A DNA stretch of 64,000 bases from an uncultured Maribacter sp. (GTDB lineage: Bacteria; Bacteroidota; Bacteroidia; Flavobacteriales; Flavobacteriaceae), in the NCBI GenBank assembly GCA_947498505.1, contig CANMKG010000008.1, positions 62,001-126,000 on the forward strand. Direction: 5' to 3'. This document shows positions 45,545 to 54,316 of the stretch, in pieces. The notes beneath the pieces were generated by a model. That model made no database searches and had not been told where the DNA came from. It worked only from the letters and a program-made list of their open reading frames with translations. The position numbers and the translations under genes are program-made. The number at the start of each line of letters is the position of its first letter. Within the stretch, counting starts at the first letter, position 1.

Positions 45545-46144
45545 TTATTTAAAATCAAAGTCTACGTCAGGAGCATTTTCTGAACCTGCATCTGATTTAT
45601 AGCGAGCCATTTTATCAAATCCAAACATATTAGCAAGAAAACTACCTGGGAATTTTCTAATGTGGATATTGTAGATATTAACTTTTTCGTTGTAACGGTC
45701 ACGTGCAACATTAATTCGATTCTCTGTGCCTTCTAATTGAGATTGTAATTCTAAAAAGTTCTGATTAGCTTTTAAATCTGGGTAGCGTTCAACCACCACC
45801 ATTAATTTACTTAGAGCCCCAGCTAATCCACTTTGCGCTTGTTGAAAGGCAGCCATCTTTTCTGGTGTTAAATTACCAGCATCAATTTTCGTAGAAGTTG
45901 CTTTTGCTCTGGCTTCAATTACATCAGTAAGTGTTCCTCTTTCAAAATCTGCAGCGCCTTGTACTGTTTTTACAAGGTTGCCGATAAGGTCGTTTCTACG
46001 TTGGTAAGAACTTTCAACATTGGACCAAGATGTCTCGGCGTTTTCTTGATTAGTGACAGCCGTATTATTAAAGCCTACTGCCCAGTTGTAAATAGCAAAT
46101 GCTAAAACACCTATAACAATTAATGCAATTAATCCTTTTTTCAT
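45545..46144 (-). CDS. lemA: LemA family protein
   Basis: 199 residues: one N-terminal membrane helix (MKKGLIALIVIGVLAFAIYNW), then the four-helix LemA domain with ENAETSWSNVESSYQRRNDLIGNLVKTVQG, RYPDLKANQNFLELQSQLEGTENRI and YNIHIRKFPGSFLANMFGF. It is the usual partner of TPM proteins. Molecular role unknown. Confidence 0.95.
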   Translation of the reverse strand: MKKGLIALIVIGVLAFAIYNWAVGFNNTAVTNQENAETSWSNVESSYQRRNDLIGNLVKTVQGAADFERGTLTDVIEARAKATSTKIDAGNLTPEKMAAFQQAQSGLAGALSKLMVVVERYPDLKANQNFLELQSQLEGTENRINVARDRYNEKVNIYNIHIRKFPGSFLANMFGFDKMARYKSDAGSENAPDVDFDFK

Positions 46145-46160
46145 AATGGTTTGTTTTTAA

Positions 46161-46490
46161 TTATAGTTGGTTTTTTATTTTTATGAGTTCAGCTTTTATC
46201 CCTTCCAATTTACTGATAATGTCATATGTGGAAAGTGTTTTTTGCTTTTCTTCCTTTAAATGCGTTTTGGCTCCTTCGAGTGTAAAACCTCTTTCTTTTA
46301 CTAAGTGGTATATAAGTTGAAGATTCTTAATGTCTTGAGGGGTAAATTTGCGATTCCCCTTGGCATTTTTTTTAGGTTTTAATGCATCAAATTCTTTTTC
46401 CCAAAAACGAATTAGTGAAGTGTTCACGCCAAAAGCTTTGGCAACTTCGCCAATACCATAATACCTTTTTTCTGGTAAGTTTACCTGCAT
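46161..46490 (-). CDS. MerR-family transcriptional regulator
   Basis: 109 residues. The N-terminal MerR winged helix (about 8-75) shows YYGIGEVAKAFGVNTSLIRFWEKEFDALKPKKNAKGNRKFTP, followed by a short dimerisation helix. There are no effector-binding cysteines. Its ATG overlaps the stop codon of the M23 peptidase gene by 1 nt. It may regulate its own operon. Confidence 0.92.
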   Translation of the reverse strand: MQVNLPEKRYYGIGEVAKAFGVNTSLIRFWEKEFDALKPKKNAKGNRKFTPQDIKNLQLIYHLVKERGFTLEGAKTHLKEEKQKTLSTYDIISKLEGIKAELIKIKNQL

Positions 46491-47467
46491 TAATCTAAGG
46501 ATTGGTTTTCTTGATTCGCATACTTCAACATATTTTGAAATTCTACAGCGGATAAACTTCCGTAGTAGAAATTAATAGGGTTTATACGGTTTTTATCTTT
46601 CCAAACTTCATAATGTAAATGAGGAGCTTCAGAACGACCGGTATTTCCAACAAATCCTATTAAGTCCCCTCGTTTTACTTTTTGCCCTTTTTTTACATTG
46701 TACTTACTTAAATGCGCATAAAGACTCATGTATCCGTAACTGTGGTTAATTCGAATATGTTTTCCATAACCAGAGGAGTTATTATCTGCGCGAGTAATTA
46801 CTCCATCACCAGATGCGTAAATAGGAGTGCCCCTTGGAGCAGTAAAATCCATGCCATAATGCATTTTTCGAGCTTTAGTAAACGGGTCGGAACGCCAACC
46901 ATATCCTGAAGCCATGCGAGTTAAATCTTCATTATTAACGGGTTGTATGGCGGGTATTGCGGCAAGAAGCTTTTCTTTTTCTTCAGCCAACTTTGTAATT
47001 TCGTCTAATGATTTTGATTGAATAGTCATTTGCTTTTTAATAACATCCAAACGTTTGGTAGTGGCAATTACCATTTCAGAATTATTAAATCCTTCTAATG
47101 ACTTGTATCTATTTATTCCCCCAAAACCTGCTTTTCGTTGTTCTTCAGGAATAGGATTTGCTTCAAAGTATAACCTATAGATATTATTGTCTCGGTCTTC
47201 TATGTTCGCTAAAACCTCTTCAATTTGTTCCATTTTTTTGTCTAAAAGTTCAAATTGAAGCTCGTAATTTTTTAATTCTCTTTGGAGCGATAATTCTCTA
47301 GGGGTGTTAATTACATCAGTATTTAATAATAAAATGAGACCAAATATTCCGAAAAGCAATGCGCCAATAAAAAACAATGCAATGTTTCGATATCGCTTAG
47401 ATTTTTTAGATTCTATTTTTCGATACGAAAGGGTATCGGGATCGTAATAATATTTTACTTTAGACAT
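46490..47467 (-). CDS. M23 (LytM-type) membrane-anchored peptidoglycan endopeptidase
   Basis: 325 residues: a cytoplasmic N-terminus, one transmembrane helix at about 29-49, a periplasmic coiled coil at about 60-175, then the LytM domain. Zinc ligands are H203 and D207 (HYGMD) and H285 of H283-L-H285, with H252 in SLYAHL. All catalytic residues are present, so it may cut peptide cross-links during growth or division. It is the first gene of a five-gene operon and is divergent from alaS across a 103-nt gap. Confidence 0.93.
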   Translation of the reverse strand: MSKVKYYYDPDTLSYRKIESKKSKRYRNIALFFIGALLFGIFGLILLLNTDVINTPRELSLQRELKNYELQFELLDKKMEQIEEVLANIEDRDNNIYRLYFEANPIPEEQRKAGFGGINRYKSLEGFNNSEMVIATTKRLDVIKKQMTIQSKSLDEITKLAEEKEKLLAAIPAIQPVNNEDLTRMASGYGWRSDPFTKARKMHYGMDFTAPRGTPIYASGDGVITRADNNSSGYGKHIRINHSYGYMSLYAHLSKYNVKKGQKVKRGDLIGFVGNTGRSEAPHLHYEVWKDKNRINPINFYYGSLSAVEFQNMLKYANQENQSLD

Positions 47468-47570
47468 GAATGGATTTTATCCTATTTTTGTACCGTCATT
47501 TGACATAACAAACAAATATAAAAATTGTTTTGCATAAACTAGTGAAATTAGCAAAACCTTACCAATTTAT

Positions 47571-50186
47571 ATGAACTCCAAGGAAATAAGAAGTCAGTTT
47601 TTAAATTTTTTTAAAGAAAAAAACCATAAAATAGTTGCTTCTGCACCAATGGTAATTAAAGATGATCCAACATTACTTTTTACCAATGCAGGAATGAATC
47701 AGTTTAAAGAGTATTTTCTTGGAAATTCTGTTGCTGAAAATTCTAGAGTTTCTGACACACAAAAGTGTTTACGTGTAAGTGGCAAGCATAACGATTTGGA
47801 AGAGGTTGGTAAAGATACTTATCACCATACAATGTTTGAAATGCTTGGTAATTGGAGTTTTGGTGATTACTTTAAAAAAGAGGCTATTGAATGGGCATGG
47901 GAGTTGTTAACTGATGTGCTTAAGGTAGATGAAAATAGTCTATATGTTTCTGTTTTTGAAGGAAGTAATGATGCTGATAAGTTATCTATGGATACGGAGG
48001 CTTTTGAATTATGGAAGGCTATAGTTCCTGAAGACCGAATTATCATGGGGAACAAAAAAGATAATTTTTGGGAAATGGGAAGTCAAGGTCCCTGCGGCCC
48101 CTGTTCTGAAATTCATGTAGATATTCGTTCAGAGGAAGAAAAAAAGAAAGTTTCAGGAGCATCATTAGTAAATGCGGATCACCCTCAGGTTGTTGAAATT
48201 TGGAACCTTGTTTTTATGCAATACAACCGTAAAGCAACAGGGGAGTTAGAGCCATTGCCTGCAAAACATGTTGATACAGGTATGGGATTTGAACGTCTTT
48301 GTATGGTTTTGCAAAATGTAAAGTCAAATTATGATACTGATGTTTTTACCCCTTCAATTCGTGAAATAGAGACCATTACCAACTCTAAATATGGTAAAGA
48401 CGAAGAGACTGATATTGCCATTCGTGTAATTGCTGATCATATTAGAGCAGTTGCTTTTTCTATTGCTGATGGCCAATTACCTAGTAACACTGGTGCGGGC
48501 TATGTAATTCGAAGAATATTGCGAAGAGCTGTACGCTATGGTTTCACTTTTTTAAATACTAAAGAACCTTTTATGTATAGGTTGGTAAAAGTATTAACCA
48601 ATACTATGGGCGATGCTTTTCCTGAGTTAAAAGAACAACAACAATTAATTGAGAATGTTATAAAGGAAGAAGAACATTCTTTTTTAAAAACCTTGGATCA
48701 AGGATTGGTGTTGTTAGATACTGTTATTGCGAATACAAAAGGAAAGCAGGTTAACGGAACAAAAGCTTTTGAGTTGTATGATACTTTTGGTTTTCCAGTA
48801 GATTTAACTGCTCTTATATTAGGTGAAAAAGGGTATACACTTGATGAAGAAGGTTTTGATGCTGCAATGCTGCAACAGAAAAATCGTTCTAAATCAGCAT
48901 CAGAGGTGTCTAAAGAAGATTGGACTGTTTTAAGCGATGATAATGAGCAAGAGTTTGTAGGTTATGATGTGTTGAAAGCAGATGTTAAGCTTGTTAAATA
49001 TAGAAAAGTAACTTCTAAAAAAGAAGGAGAACAATTTCAACTCGTATTTAATTTAACTCCGTTTTACGCTGAAGGAGGAGGGCAAGTAGGTGATAAAGGA
49101 TATTTAGAAGCAGATAACGGAGATGTTGTTTATATCGTTGATACTAAGAGGGAAAACAATGAGATTGTACACTTTGCGAAAAGTTTGCCTAAGAAAATAG
49201 AAGGTTCATTTAAAGCTGTTGTGGATGAAAAACAGCGAAAGAGAACCGAAGCAAATCATACTGCAACGCATCTACTACATCAAGCATTGCGTGAAGTTTT
49301 AGGAACGCATGTTGAGCAAAAAGGTTCGGCTGTACATTCTAAATATCTGCGTTTTGATTTTTCGCATTTTTCTAAGTTAACAGTAGAAGAATTACGTGAT
49401 GTGGAAAATTTTGTAAATGCCAGGATAGAAGGTAAGTTAAATTTGCAAGAACAACGTAGTGTTCCCATGAAACAAGCACTTGAAGATGGTGCAATGGCTT
49501 TATTTGGTGAAAAATACGGTGATACGGTACGTACCATTAAATTTGGTCAGTCAGTTGAGCTTTGTGGAGGTACACATGTGAAAAACACCAGTGAAATATG
49601 GCATTTTAAAATAAAAGCTGAAAGTGCTGTTGCAGCTGGTATTCGTAGGATTGAAGCCATTACTTCTGATGCGGTAAAAGATTTTTATTTTGAAAATAAC
49701 AGAACATTATTTGAAGTTAAAGATTTGCTGAATAATGCTAAAGATCCAGTAAAAGCAGTTACAGCTTTACAAGAAGAAAATAGTAGTTTAAAAAAGCAAA
49801 TAGCTGATTTACTTAAGGAAAAAGCGAAAAACCTAAAAGGTAATCTGGCAAGTGAATTAAAAGAGATTAATGGTGTTCAGTTTTTAGCGAAAAAAGTTGA
49901 TTTAGACGCAGCGGGAATTAAAGACCTTTCCTTTGAAATGGGGAATAATCAAAAAAATATTTTCCTGTTGTTCGGAACGGAACAGAACGGAAAGGCATTA
50001 TTATCGTGTTATATTTCTAAGGAATTGGTTGCTGAGAAAAATTTAAATGCAGGGACAATTGTTCGTGAGTTAGGTAAATATATTCAAGGCGGAGGTGGTG
50101 GTCAACCATTTTTTGCTACAGCTGGGGGTAAAAATCCATCAGGAATTGATGAGGCTATAGATAAAGCAGAATCCTATGTTTCATAA
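47571..50186 (+). CDS. alaS: Alanine--tRNA ligase
   Basis: 871 residues, full length. The catalytic core begins [22 protein letters not shown] and holds class II motifs ([30 protein letters not shown]). The editing domain has zinc ligands H563 and H567 ([10 protein letters not shown]) and C665 with H669 (CGGTH). The DHHA1/C-Ala end has [17 protein letters not shown]. It is followed after 7 nt by the GSCFA gene. Confidence 0.98.
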   Translation: MNSKEIRSQFLNFFKEKNHKIVASAPMVIKDDPTLLFTNAGMNQFKEYFLGNSVAENSRVSDTQKCLRVSGKHNDLEEVGKDTYHHTMFEMLGNWSFGDYFKKEAIEWAWELLTDVLKVDENSLYVSVFEGSNDADKLSMDTEAFELWKAIVPEDRIIMGNKKDNFWEMGSQGPCGPCSEIHVDIRSEEEKKKVSGASLVNADHPQVVEIWNLVFMQYNRKATGELEPLPAKHVDTGMGFERLCMVLQNVKSNYDTDVFTPSIREIETITNSKYGKDEETDIAIRVIADHIRAVAFSIADGQLPSNTGAGYVIRRILRRAVRYGFTFLNTKEPFMYRLVKVLTNTMGDAFPELKEQQQLIENVIKEEEHSFLKTLDQGLVLLDTVIANTKGKQVNGTKAFELYDTFGFPVDLTALILGEKGYTLDEEGFDAAMLQQKNRSKSASEVSKEDWTVLSDDNEQEFVGYDVLKADVKLVKYRKVTSKKEGEQFQLVFNLTPFYAEGGGQVGDKGYLEADNGDVVYIVDTKRENNEIVHFAKSLPKKIEGSFKAVVDEKQRKRTEANHTATHLLHQALREVLGTHVEQKGSAVHSKYLRFDFSHFSKLTVEELRDVENFVNARIEGKLNLQEQRSVPMKQALEDGAMALFGEKYGDTVRTIKFGQSVELCGGTHVKNTSEIWHFKIKAESAVAAGIRRIEAITSDAVKDFYFENNRTLFEVKDLLNNAKDPVKAVTALQEENSSLKKQIADLLKEKAKNLKGNLASELKEINGVQFLAKKVDLDAAGIKDLSFEMGNNQKNIFLLFGTEQNGKALLSCYISKELVAEKNLNAGTIVRELGKYIQGGGGGQPFFATAGGKNPSGIDEAIDKAESYVS

Positions 50187-50193
50187 TTAAAAG

Positions 50194-51336
50194 ATGAAGT
50201 TTCAAACCCAAATATCCATAAATAAGGCTGAAAATCAAATAGATTATAGCAGTAAACTGGTATTGTTGGGTTCTTGTTTTGCAGAAAATATAGGTAATAA
50301 ATTGGCATTTAATAAATTTCAATCGGTTTTAAATCCGTTTGGTGTTTTGTTTCATTCAAAAGCAATTGAAAGTCTTGTCTCTAAAGCAATTACTAAAGAT
50401 TATTACACAGAAGAAGACGTGTTTTTCTTGAACGAACGTTGGCATTCTTTTGATGTGCATTCCGATTTAAGTAATGTATCAAAACAAGAGCTTATAGTTC
50501 AGCTAAATGGAAGGTTGGATAATTTTCTGGTAGCACTGAAAAATGCAACGCATATTATTATAACATTAGGCACCTCATGGGTTTATGAGCATAAACAGCT
50601 TAATAAAACTGTAGCAAATTGCCATAAAGTACCTCAAAAGGAGTTTAACAAGCGATTATTGTCTGTTGACGAGATTTCCATAAGTTTAGAAAAAATAGTT
50701 AAAGGTATTAGGTTAATTAATAAAGGTGTTCACTTTGTTTTTACAGTATCACCTGTTCGTCATCTGAAAGATGGTTTTATAGAAAACCAACAAAGTAAGG
50801 CACATTTGATTGCGGGTGTGCATCAAGCGCTACTTTGCCTGCGTGCGAAACAACATGACGTTGTGGGGCATGAACGCAAATCCAAAAAAACTGAAAATTT
50901 GTTTAAAGAAGATAAGGATATGTTAGCGGTAGAAGGAAATGTGTCGATAGGAGATGAAAGTATGATGAAAGTCGGCGAAAATATGTTGGAAATGGGTGAA
51001 AATATGTCTGAAGTGAGTGAAAATATGTTGAGCGGAGTCGAAACATATTTTCCTGCATACGAAATACTAATGGATGAACTTAGAGATTATCGTTTTTATG
51101 GGGAGGATATGATTCACCCCAGTAGTACTGCTATTGACTACGTTTGGGAGAAATTTAAGGAGAGTCAAATCTCTGAAGGAGTATATGGTACAATGGATAT
51201 AGTGAATGCAATTCAAAAAGGAATGCAACATAAACCATTTAACGCTACGTCTATACAGCATCAAAGTTTTTTGAAATCATTAGAAGAAAAGAAGAAGGTT
51301 TTAAAGAGTCAGTATTCTTTTATGGACTTTGATTAA
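50194..51336 (+). CDS. GSCFA-domain protein with in-frame tandem repeat
   Basis: 380 residues. The family name motif appears as G-S-C-F-A (LLGSCFAENIGNKL); members are predicted SGNH-like hydrolases acting on glycans or lipids. Conserved IITLGTSWVYEH and FTVSPVRHLKDG follow, and the C-terminal DLRDYRFYAEDMIHPS-like region reads DELRDYRFYGEDMIHPS here. Residues 255-282 are four 7-residue repeats, an insertion not expected of the family. It follows alaS by 7 nt and ends overlapping the convergent hydroxylase gene by 4 nt. Confidence 0.85.
   Translation: MKFQTQISINKAENQIDYSSKLVLLGSCFAENIGNKLAFNKFQSVLNPFGVLFHSKAIESLVSKAITKDYYTEEDVFFLNERWHSFDVHSDLSNVSKQELIVQLNGRLDNFLVALKNATHIIITLGTSWVYEHKQLNKTVANCHKVPQKEFNKRLLSVDEISISLEKIVKGIRLINKGVHFVFTVSPVRHLKDGFIENQQSKAHLIAGVHQALLCLRAKQHDVVGHERKSKKTENLFKEDKDMLAVEGNVSIGDESMMKVGENMLEMGENMSEVSENMLSGVETYFPAYEILMDELRDYRFYGEDMIHPSSTAIDYVWEKFKESQISEGVYGTMDIVNAIQKGMQHKPFNATSIQHQSFLKSLEEKKKVLKSQYSFMDFD
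50956..51039 (+). repeat. 21-bp tandem repeat (four copies) inside the GSCFA gene
   Basis: Copies at 50956-50976, 50977-50997, 50998-51018 and 51019-51039, each starting GAAA and encoding seven residues (ESMMKVG, ENMLEMG, ENMSEVS, ENMLSGV). They are imperfect but in frame. The last copy contains TTGAGCGGAGTCGAAAC (51028-51044), a sequence like the dispersed short repeats common in flavobacterial genomes. Confidence 0.85.
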
Positions 51337-53084
51337 TTGACAAAAATTTTGTCTACTAATGCTAAACCATCATCAATTAAGTGCCCGTATTTAGGATTGT
51401 CCAATTTAATTTGATTTAAATGGTGTAAGATTTCTGCAGAGAAACTAACATCATTATTCGTTTTCGCTAGTTCGTATAGTTCAATGGACAAAAGCCAATC
51501 GTTTGGATAGTTTTCTTTTACTTCCCTAAAGACTTTATTTCGTGAAGTAGTGGTATTTGTCCCTTCTCTATAATCACGAATTTGATGATATAGTTTTTCC
51601 AAATTCCTGTCTTTATCATTTAACTCTTTTTTTAGGGTAGATGAACTTGTTACATGAGAGTTTAAATCAAAACTGGATAAATCAGCAGGTCCATTAAACG
51701 CGGAAACTATTTTTTCGCCAACGGCCATGTTGTACAATCCGTTGTTGGGAGAAAAAAGAATGGTACTTTTATGTTTTACAGTGCAATTTTTAAACGTTAC
51801 AAGAATAATCTTTCCCTGGAGGTTTCTGGTTCCTGTTATAATATCACCAGCTACAGTAATTCCTCCTTCAAACTCTAAAACAACATTTTTACCTTCGTAT
51901 ATGTTATAGGCCTTTAAATCTCTAGGACTCATATTTTCAATGGAAATATTAATACCTTTTAATTTGCCAACTGGGGATCCAAATCCAGTTGCATGATTTT
52001 TAGTGCTGTGGCCTATCAGTTCTTTTTCTCGATAAGAAAGTGCGGTTTTACCTGAAGTTTGAAAATATATAACTTGACCTTCATGAGCTATGACATTTGA
52101 AAAATTACCTGAAACTTGAAGCCCTGTACTTAGTTCAATGGTTCCTAAATCTACAGCATCGATAAGTTTTTGAACGCCGCTTATTCCTCCTTTTCTCAAC
52201 GACATGGTATTTGCAAATTCTTCTAAAACTTGACTTAGGTAGGCAAAATCGGGTGTTACAAAAAGTTGAGGTTGCGGCTTTGTGATATCAAATGAAGTAT
52301 TAGCAGCTTCAATTGAATAAAGGACTTTTTTTACTTCATCAGTCATACACCACGCGCTTTCTCCTATTGATGATAAAAGTCCCGCACCGTAAATCGTTGG
52401 TTTTTCAACAGTTCCAATTAAACCGTATTCAACGGTCCACCAATGTAAATTTCTAATAAGAGCCATCTCACTAGGTGTTCCCATGTTATTTTGAAGCTCT
52501 TCAATATTTTTTTCTGCTTTTTCAATCTCTGTTTTTGTAGTTTCTCTTGCTTCTTTAATGATGGATAAATGTCTTACCGCTTCGTATAATTCAAAATCCT
52601 TTTTACTGGAAATAGCTTTACAGCCAATTTCACCGAATCGTCTTAAATATTCTGCATATTCTGGATTAGCAATAATAGGAGCATGACCAGCACCTTCATG
52701 AATAATATCTGGAGCAGGAGTGTATTCTATGTTTTCTAACTGCCGAATGTCAGATGCAATTACAAGTACGTTGTAGGCCTGAAATTCCATAAACGCAGAA
52801 GGAGGTATAAAACCATCCACGGCCACAGCGGCCCATCCTATTTCTTTTAAAATACGATTCATGCCGTACATATTCGGTATGTTGTTTATGGAAATCCCTG
52901 TTTTTTTTAGCCCTGGGATATAAGATTTATGAGCAACTTGACTTAAATAATCTATGTTTTTACGCATTACATATCTCCAAACAGCTTGGTCTATGGCATT
53001 GTAATGTTCGTAATTTTGTGGCTTAATGTATTGCCGTAAATGGTTGGGAAGCTTATCTAATATACTATTACTTTCAAATACCAC
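51333..53084 (-). CDS. Aromatic amino acid hydroxylase (phenylalanine 4-monooxygenase-like) with C-terminal extension
   Basis: 583 residues; a pterin- and iron-dependent hydroxylase. The catalytic domain is at about 20-330, with iron ligands H129 and H134 (PDIIHEGAGHAP) and E219 (HWWTVEYGLIG), followed by PQPQLFVTPDFAYLSQVLEEFA. Bacterial phenylalanine hydroxylases are usually 260-300 residues. Here a beta-rich region at about 330-480 and a helical region to the end are added, as in other Bacteroidetes homologues. Substrate (Phe or Trp) is not certain. Its end overlaps the GSCFA gene by 4 nt. Confidence 0.9.
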   Translation of the reverse strand: MVFESNSILDKLPNHLRQYIKPQNYEHYNAIDQAVWRYVMRKNIDYLSQVAHKSYIPGLKKTGISINNIPNMYGMNRILKEIGWAAVAVDGFIPPSAFMEFQAYNVLVIASDIRQLENIEYTPAPDIIHEGAGHAPIIANPEYAEYLRRFGEIGCKAISSKKDFELYEAVRHLSIIKEARETTKTEIEKAEKNIEELQNNMGTPSEMALIRNLHWWTVEYGLIGTVEKPTIYGAGLLSSIGESAWCMTDEVKKVLYSIEAANTSFDITKPQPQLFVTPDFAYLSQVLEEFANTMSLRKGGISGVQKLIDAVDLGTIELSTGLQVSGNFSNVIAHEGQVIYFQTSGKTALSYREKELIGHSTKNHATGFGSPVGKLKGINISIENMSPRDLKAYNIYEGKNVVLEFEGGITVAGDIITGTRNLQGKIILVTFKNCTVKHKSTILFSPNNGLYNMAVGEKIVSAFNGPADLSSFDLNSHVTSSSTLKKELNDKDRNLEKLYHQIRDYREGTNTTTSRNKVFREVKENYPNDWLLSIELYELAKTNNDVSFSAEILHHLNQIKLDNPKYGHLIDDGLALVDKIFVN

Positions 53085-53154
53085 TTAATATTGGTTTAAA
53101 GTTGCATTTAAAGTTACAAAAATTAATAATTTAGTGCAGAATGTTACATTTATA

Positions 53155-53180
53155 ATAAAACCGCCAGTTGGCGGTTTTAT
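53155..53180. terminator. Terminator of the DUF4136 gene (bidirectional)
   Basis: A perfect 11-bp stem, ATAAAACCGCC with GGCGGTTTTAT, around AGTT, placed directly at the end of the minus-strand gene. Confidence 0.85.
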
Positions 53181-53181
53181 G

Positions 53182-53742
53182 TTATTTTGAAGAATTCATG
53201 CCTGGGGGGTATGCTTCTAGAATTTTAGCGACGAATTCGTTAATTTTTGCTTCCTTTTTTTCAATGTTTGAAGTATTTGCAAGGGTTCCAACACCTTTAC
53301 CCTGCCAAACAAGTTCTCTCTTTTTTGCGTCAATCAAATCTATATATAAAGAACCTTCTGTTCTAGTGGATACTTGAGAGCCTCCGAAACCAGGTCCCCA
53401 GAAATATGGGTTCCAGCCCCATCCAAAGCCAGCGCCCCAATAATTGTTGTAAATGTCAACTTGCTCCCTTTCTTTGGTGAAAATACTAACTAGAATATCG
53501 GGCGAATCAGATTTTACGAAACCTTTTGTGCCCATTTGAGATTCAATGGCCCTAAGAATTCTTTTTTTATCTAAATCTGATATTTGCGCTTTGTCTATTC
53601 CTGTTTTATAAAAAGCATAAGATTTATAACCGTTAAAGTTTACCTCTTTGTCATAGTCAGAGAGTACTCGGACTGATGAACAAGAGCTTAAAACAAATAA
53701 GGCTAATATAGGTAGTAGCGCAATTATTTTATTTTTTTCCAT
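53182..53742 (-). CDS. DUF4136-family lipoprotein
   Basis: 186 residues from the ATG at 53742 (MEKNKIIALLP), chosen because it opens a lipoprotein signal (VLSSCSSV, C21). The mature part has the DUF4136 pattern (VRVLSDYDKEVNFNGYKSYAFY, PDILVSIFTKE, TEGSLYIDLIDAKKRELVWQGKG) with an aromatic-glycine insert (WGAGFGWGWNPYFWGPGFGG). An envelope protein of unknown function. Confidence 0.88.
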   Translation of the reverse strand: MEKNKIIALLPILALFVLSSCSSVRVLSDYDKEVNFNGYKSYAFYKTGIDKAQISDLDKKRILRAIESQMGTKGFVKSDSPDILVSIFTKEREQVDIYNNYWGAGFGWGWNPYFWGPGFGGSQVSTRTEGSLYIDLIDAKKRELVWQGKGVGTLANTSNIEKKEAKINEFVAKILEAYPPGMNSSK

Positions 53743-54316
53743 AGCGATATTTTTTGTTGTACAAAAGGATTTTTTTTCACAATAATTTATCACAAAAATA
53801 GTGCCAAAAATGCTTGTACAAAATATGCAATGTGCTATGCATTTTTTTATTTATGCTTTGGCTAGTTGAGAGAATAATCATCTTTTTATAATTTTGTCTA
53901 TTATTATTTTAATAATAATGTAAATTTTGTACAGTTTTATTTTGGTTAATTTTTCTTCTTTTATCAAAATTAATTCTTAGTCTATTGAAGGTTTTTGTAA
54001 ATTATTGTTATTTGTAAAATATTGTTTATCAATATTTTGAGATTAAAAATATGGTTAAGGCTGGTCTTTTTTTTTTCTTGATGTGGATTTGGCTTCTTAA
54101 TCTATTTTTAAGTTCGTTATGTTTTGTTGTTGCGTGTATTGTAATGTGTATTGTCTAGTTATTGTCTAGTTCATGTATGTTATTGTAATTATGATATTGT
54201 TAAATTAGTCGACTCTGAATTGTGAAATTGATATTGAAAAAGGGAAAAAATAGAATTTTAATAATTCTTTTTTGCAATTCCTTATTAGTGACTAACTCTA
54301 AAAATTACTTAAGATT
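53743..54316. other. Long AT-rich upstream region of the second susC
   Basis: 574 nt without genes. A TAATTTTG (53889-53896) resembles a -7 box but has no spaced partner. Two head-to-tail copies of ATTGTCTAGTT lie at 54150-54160 and 54161-54171, about 150 nt before the susC start, and may be regulator half-sites. Confidence 0.45.
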
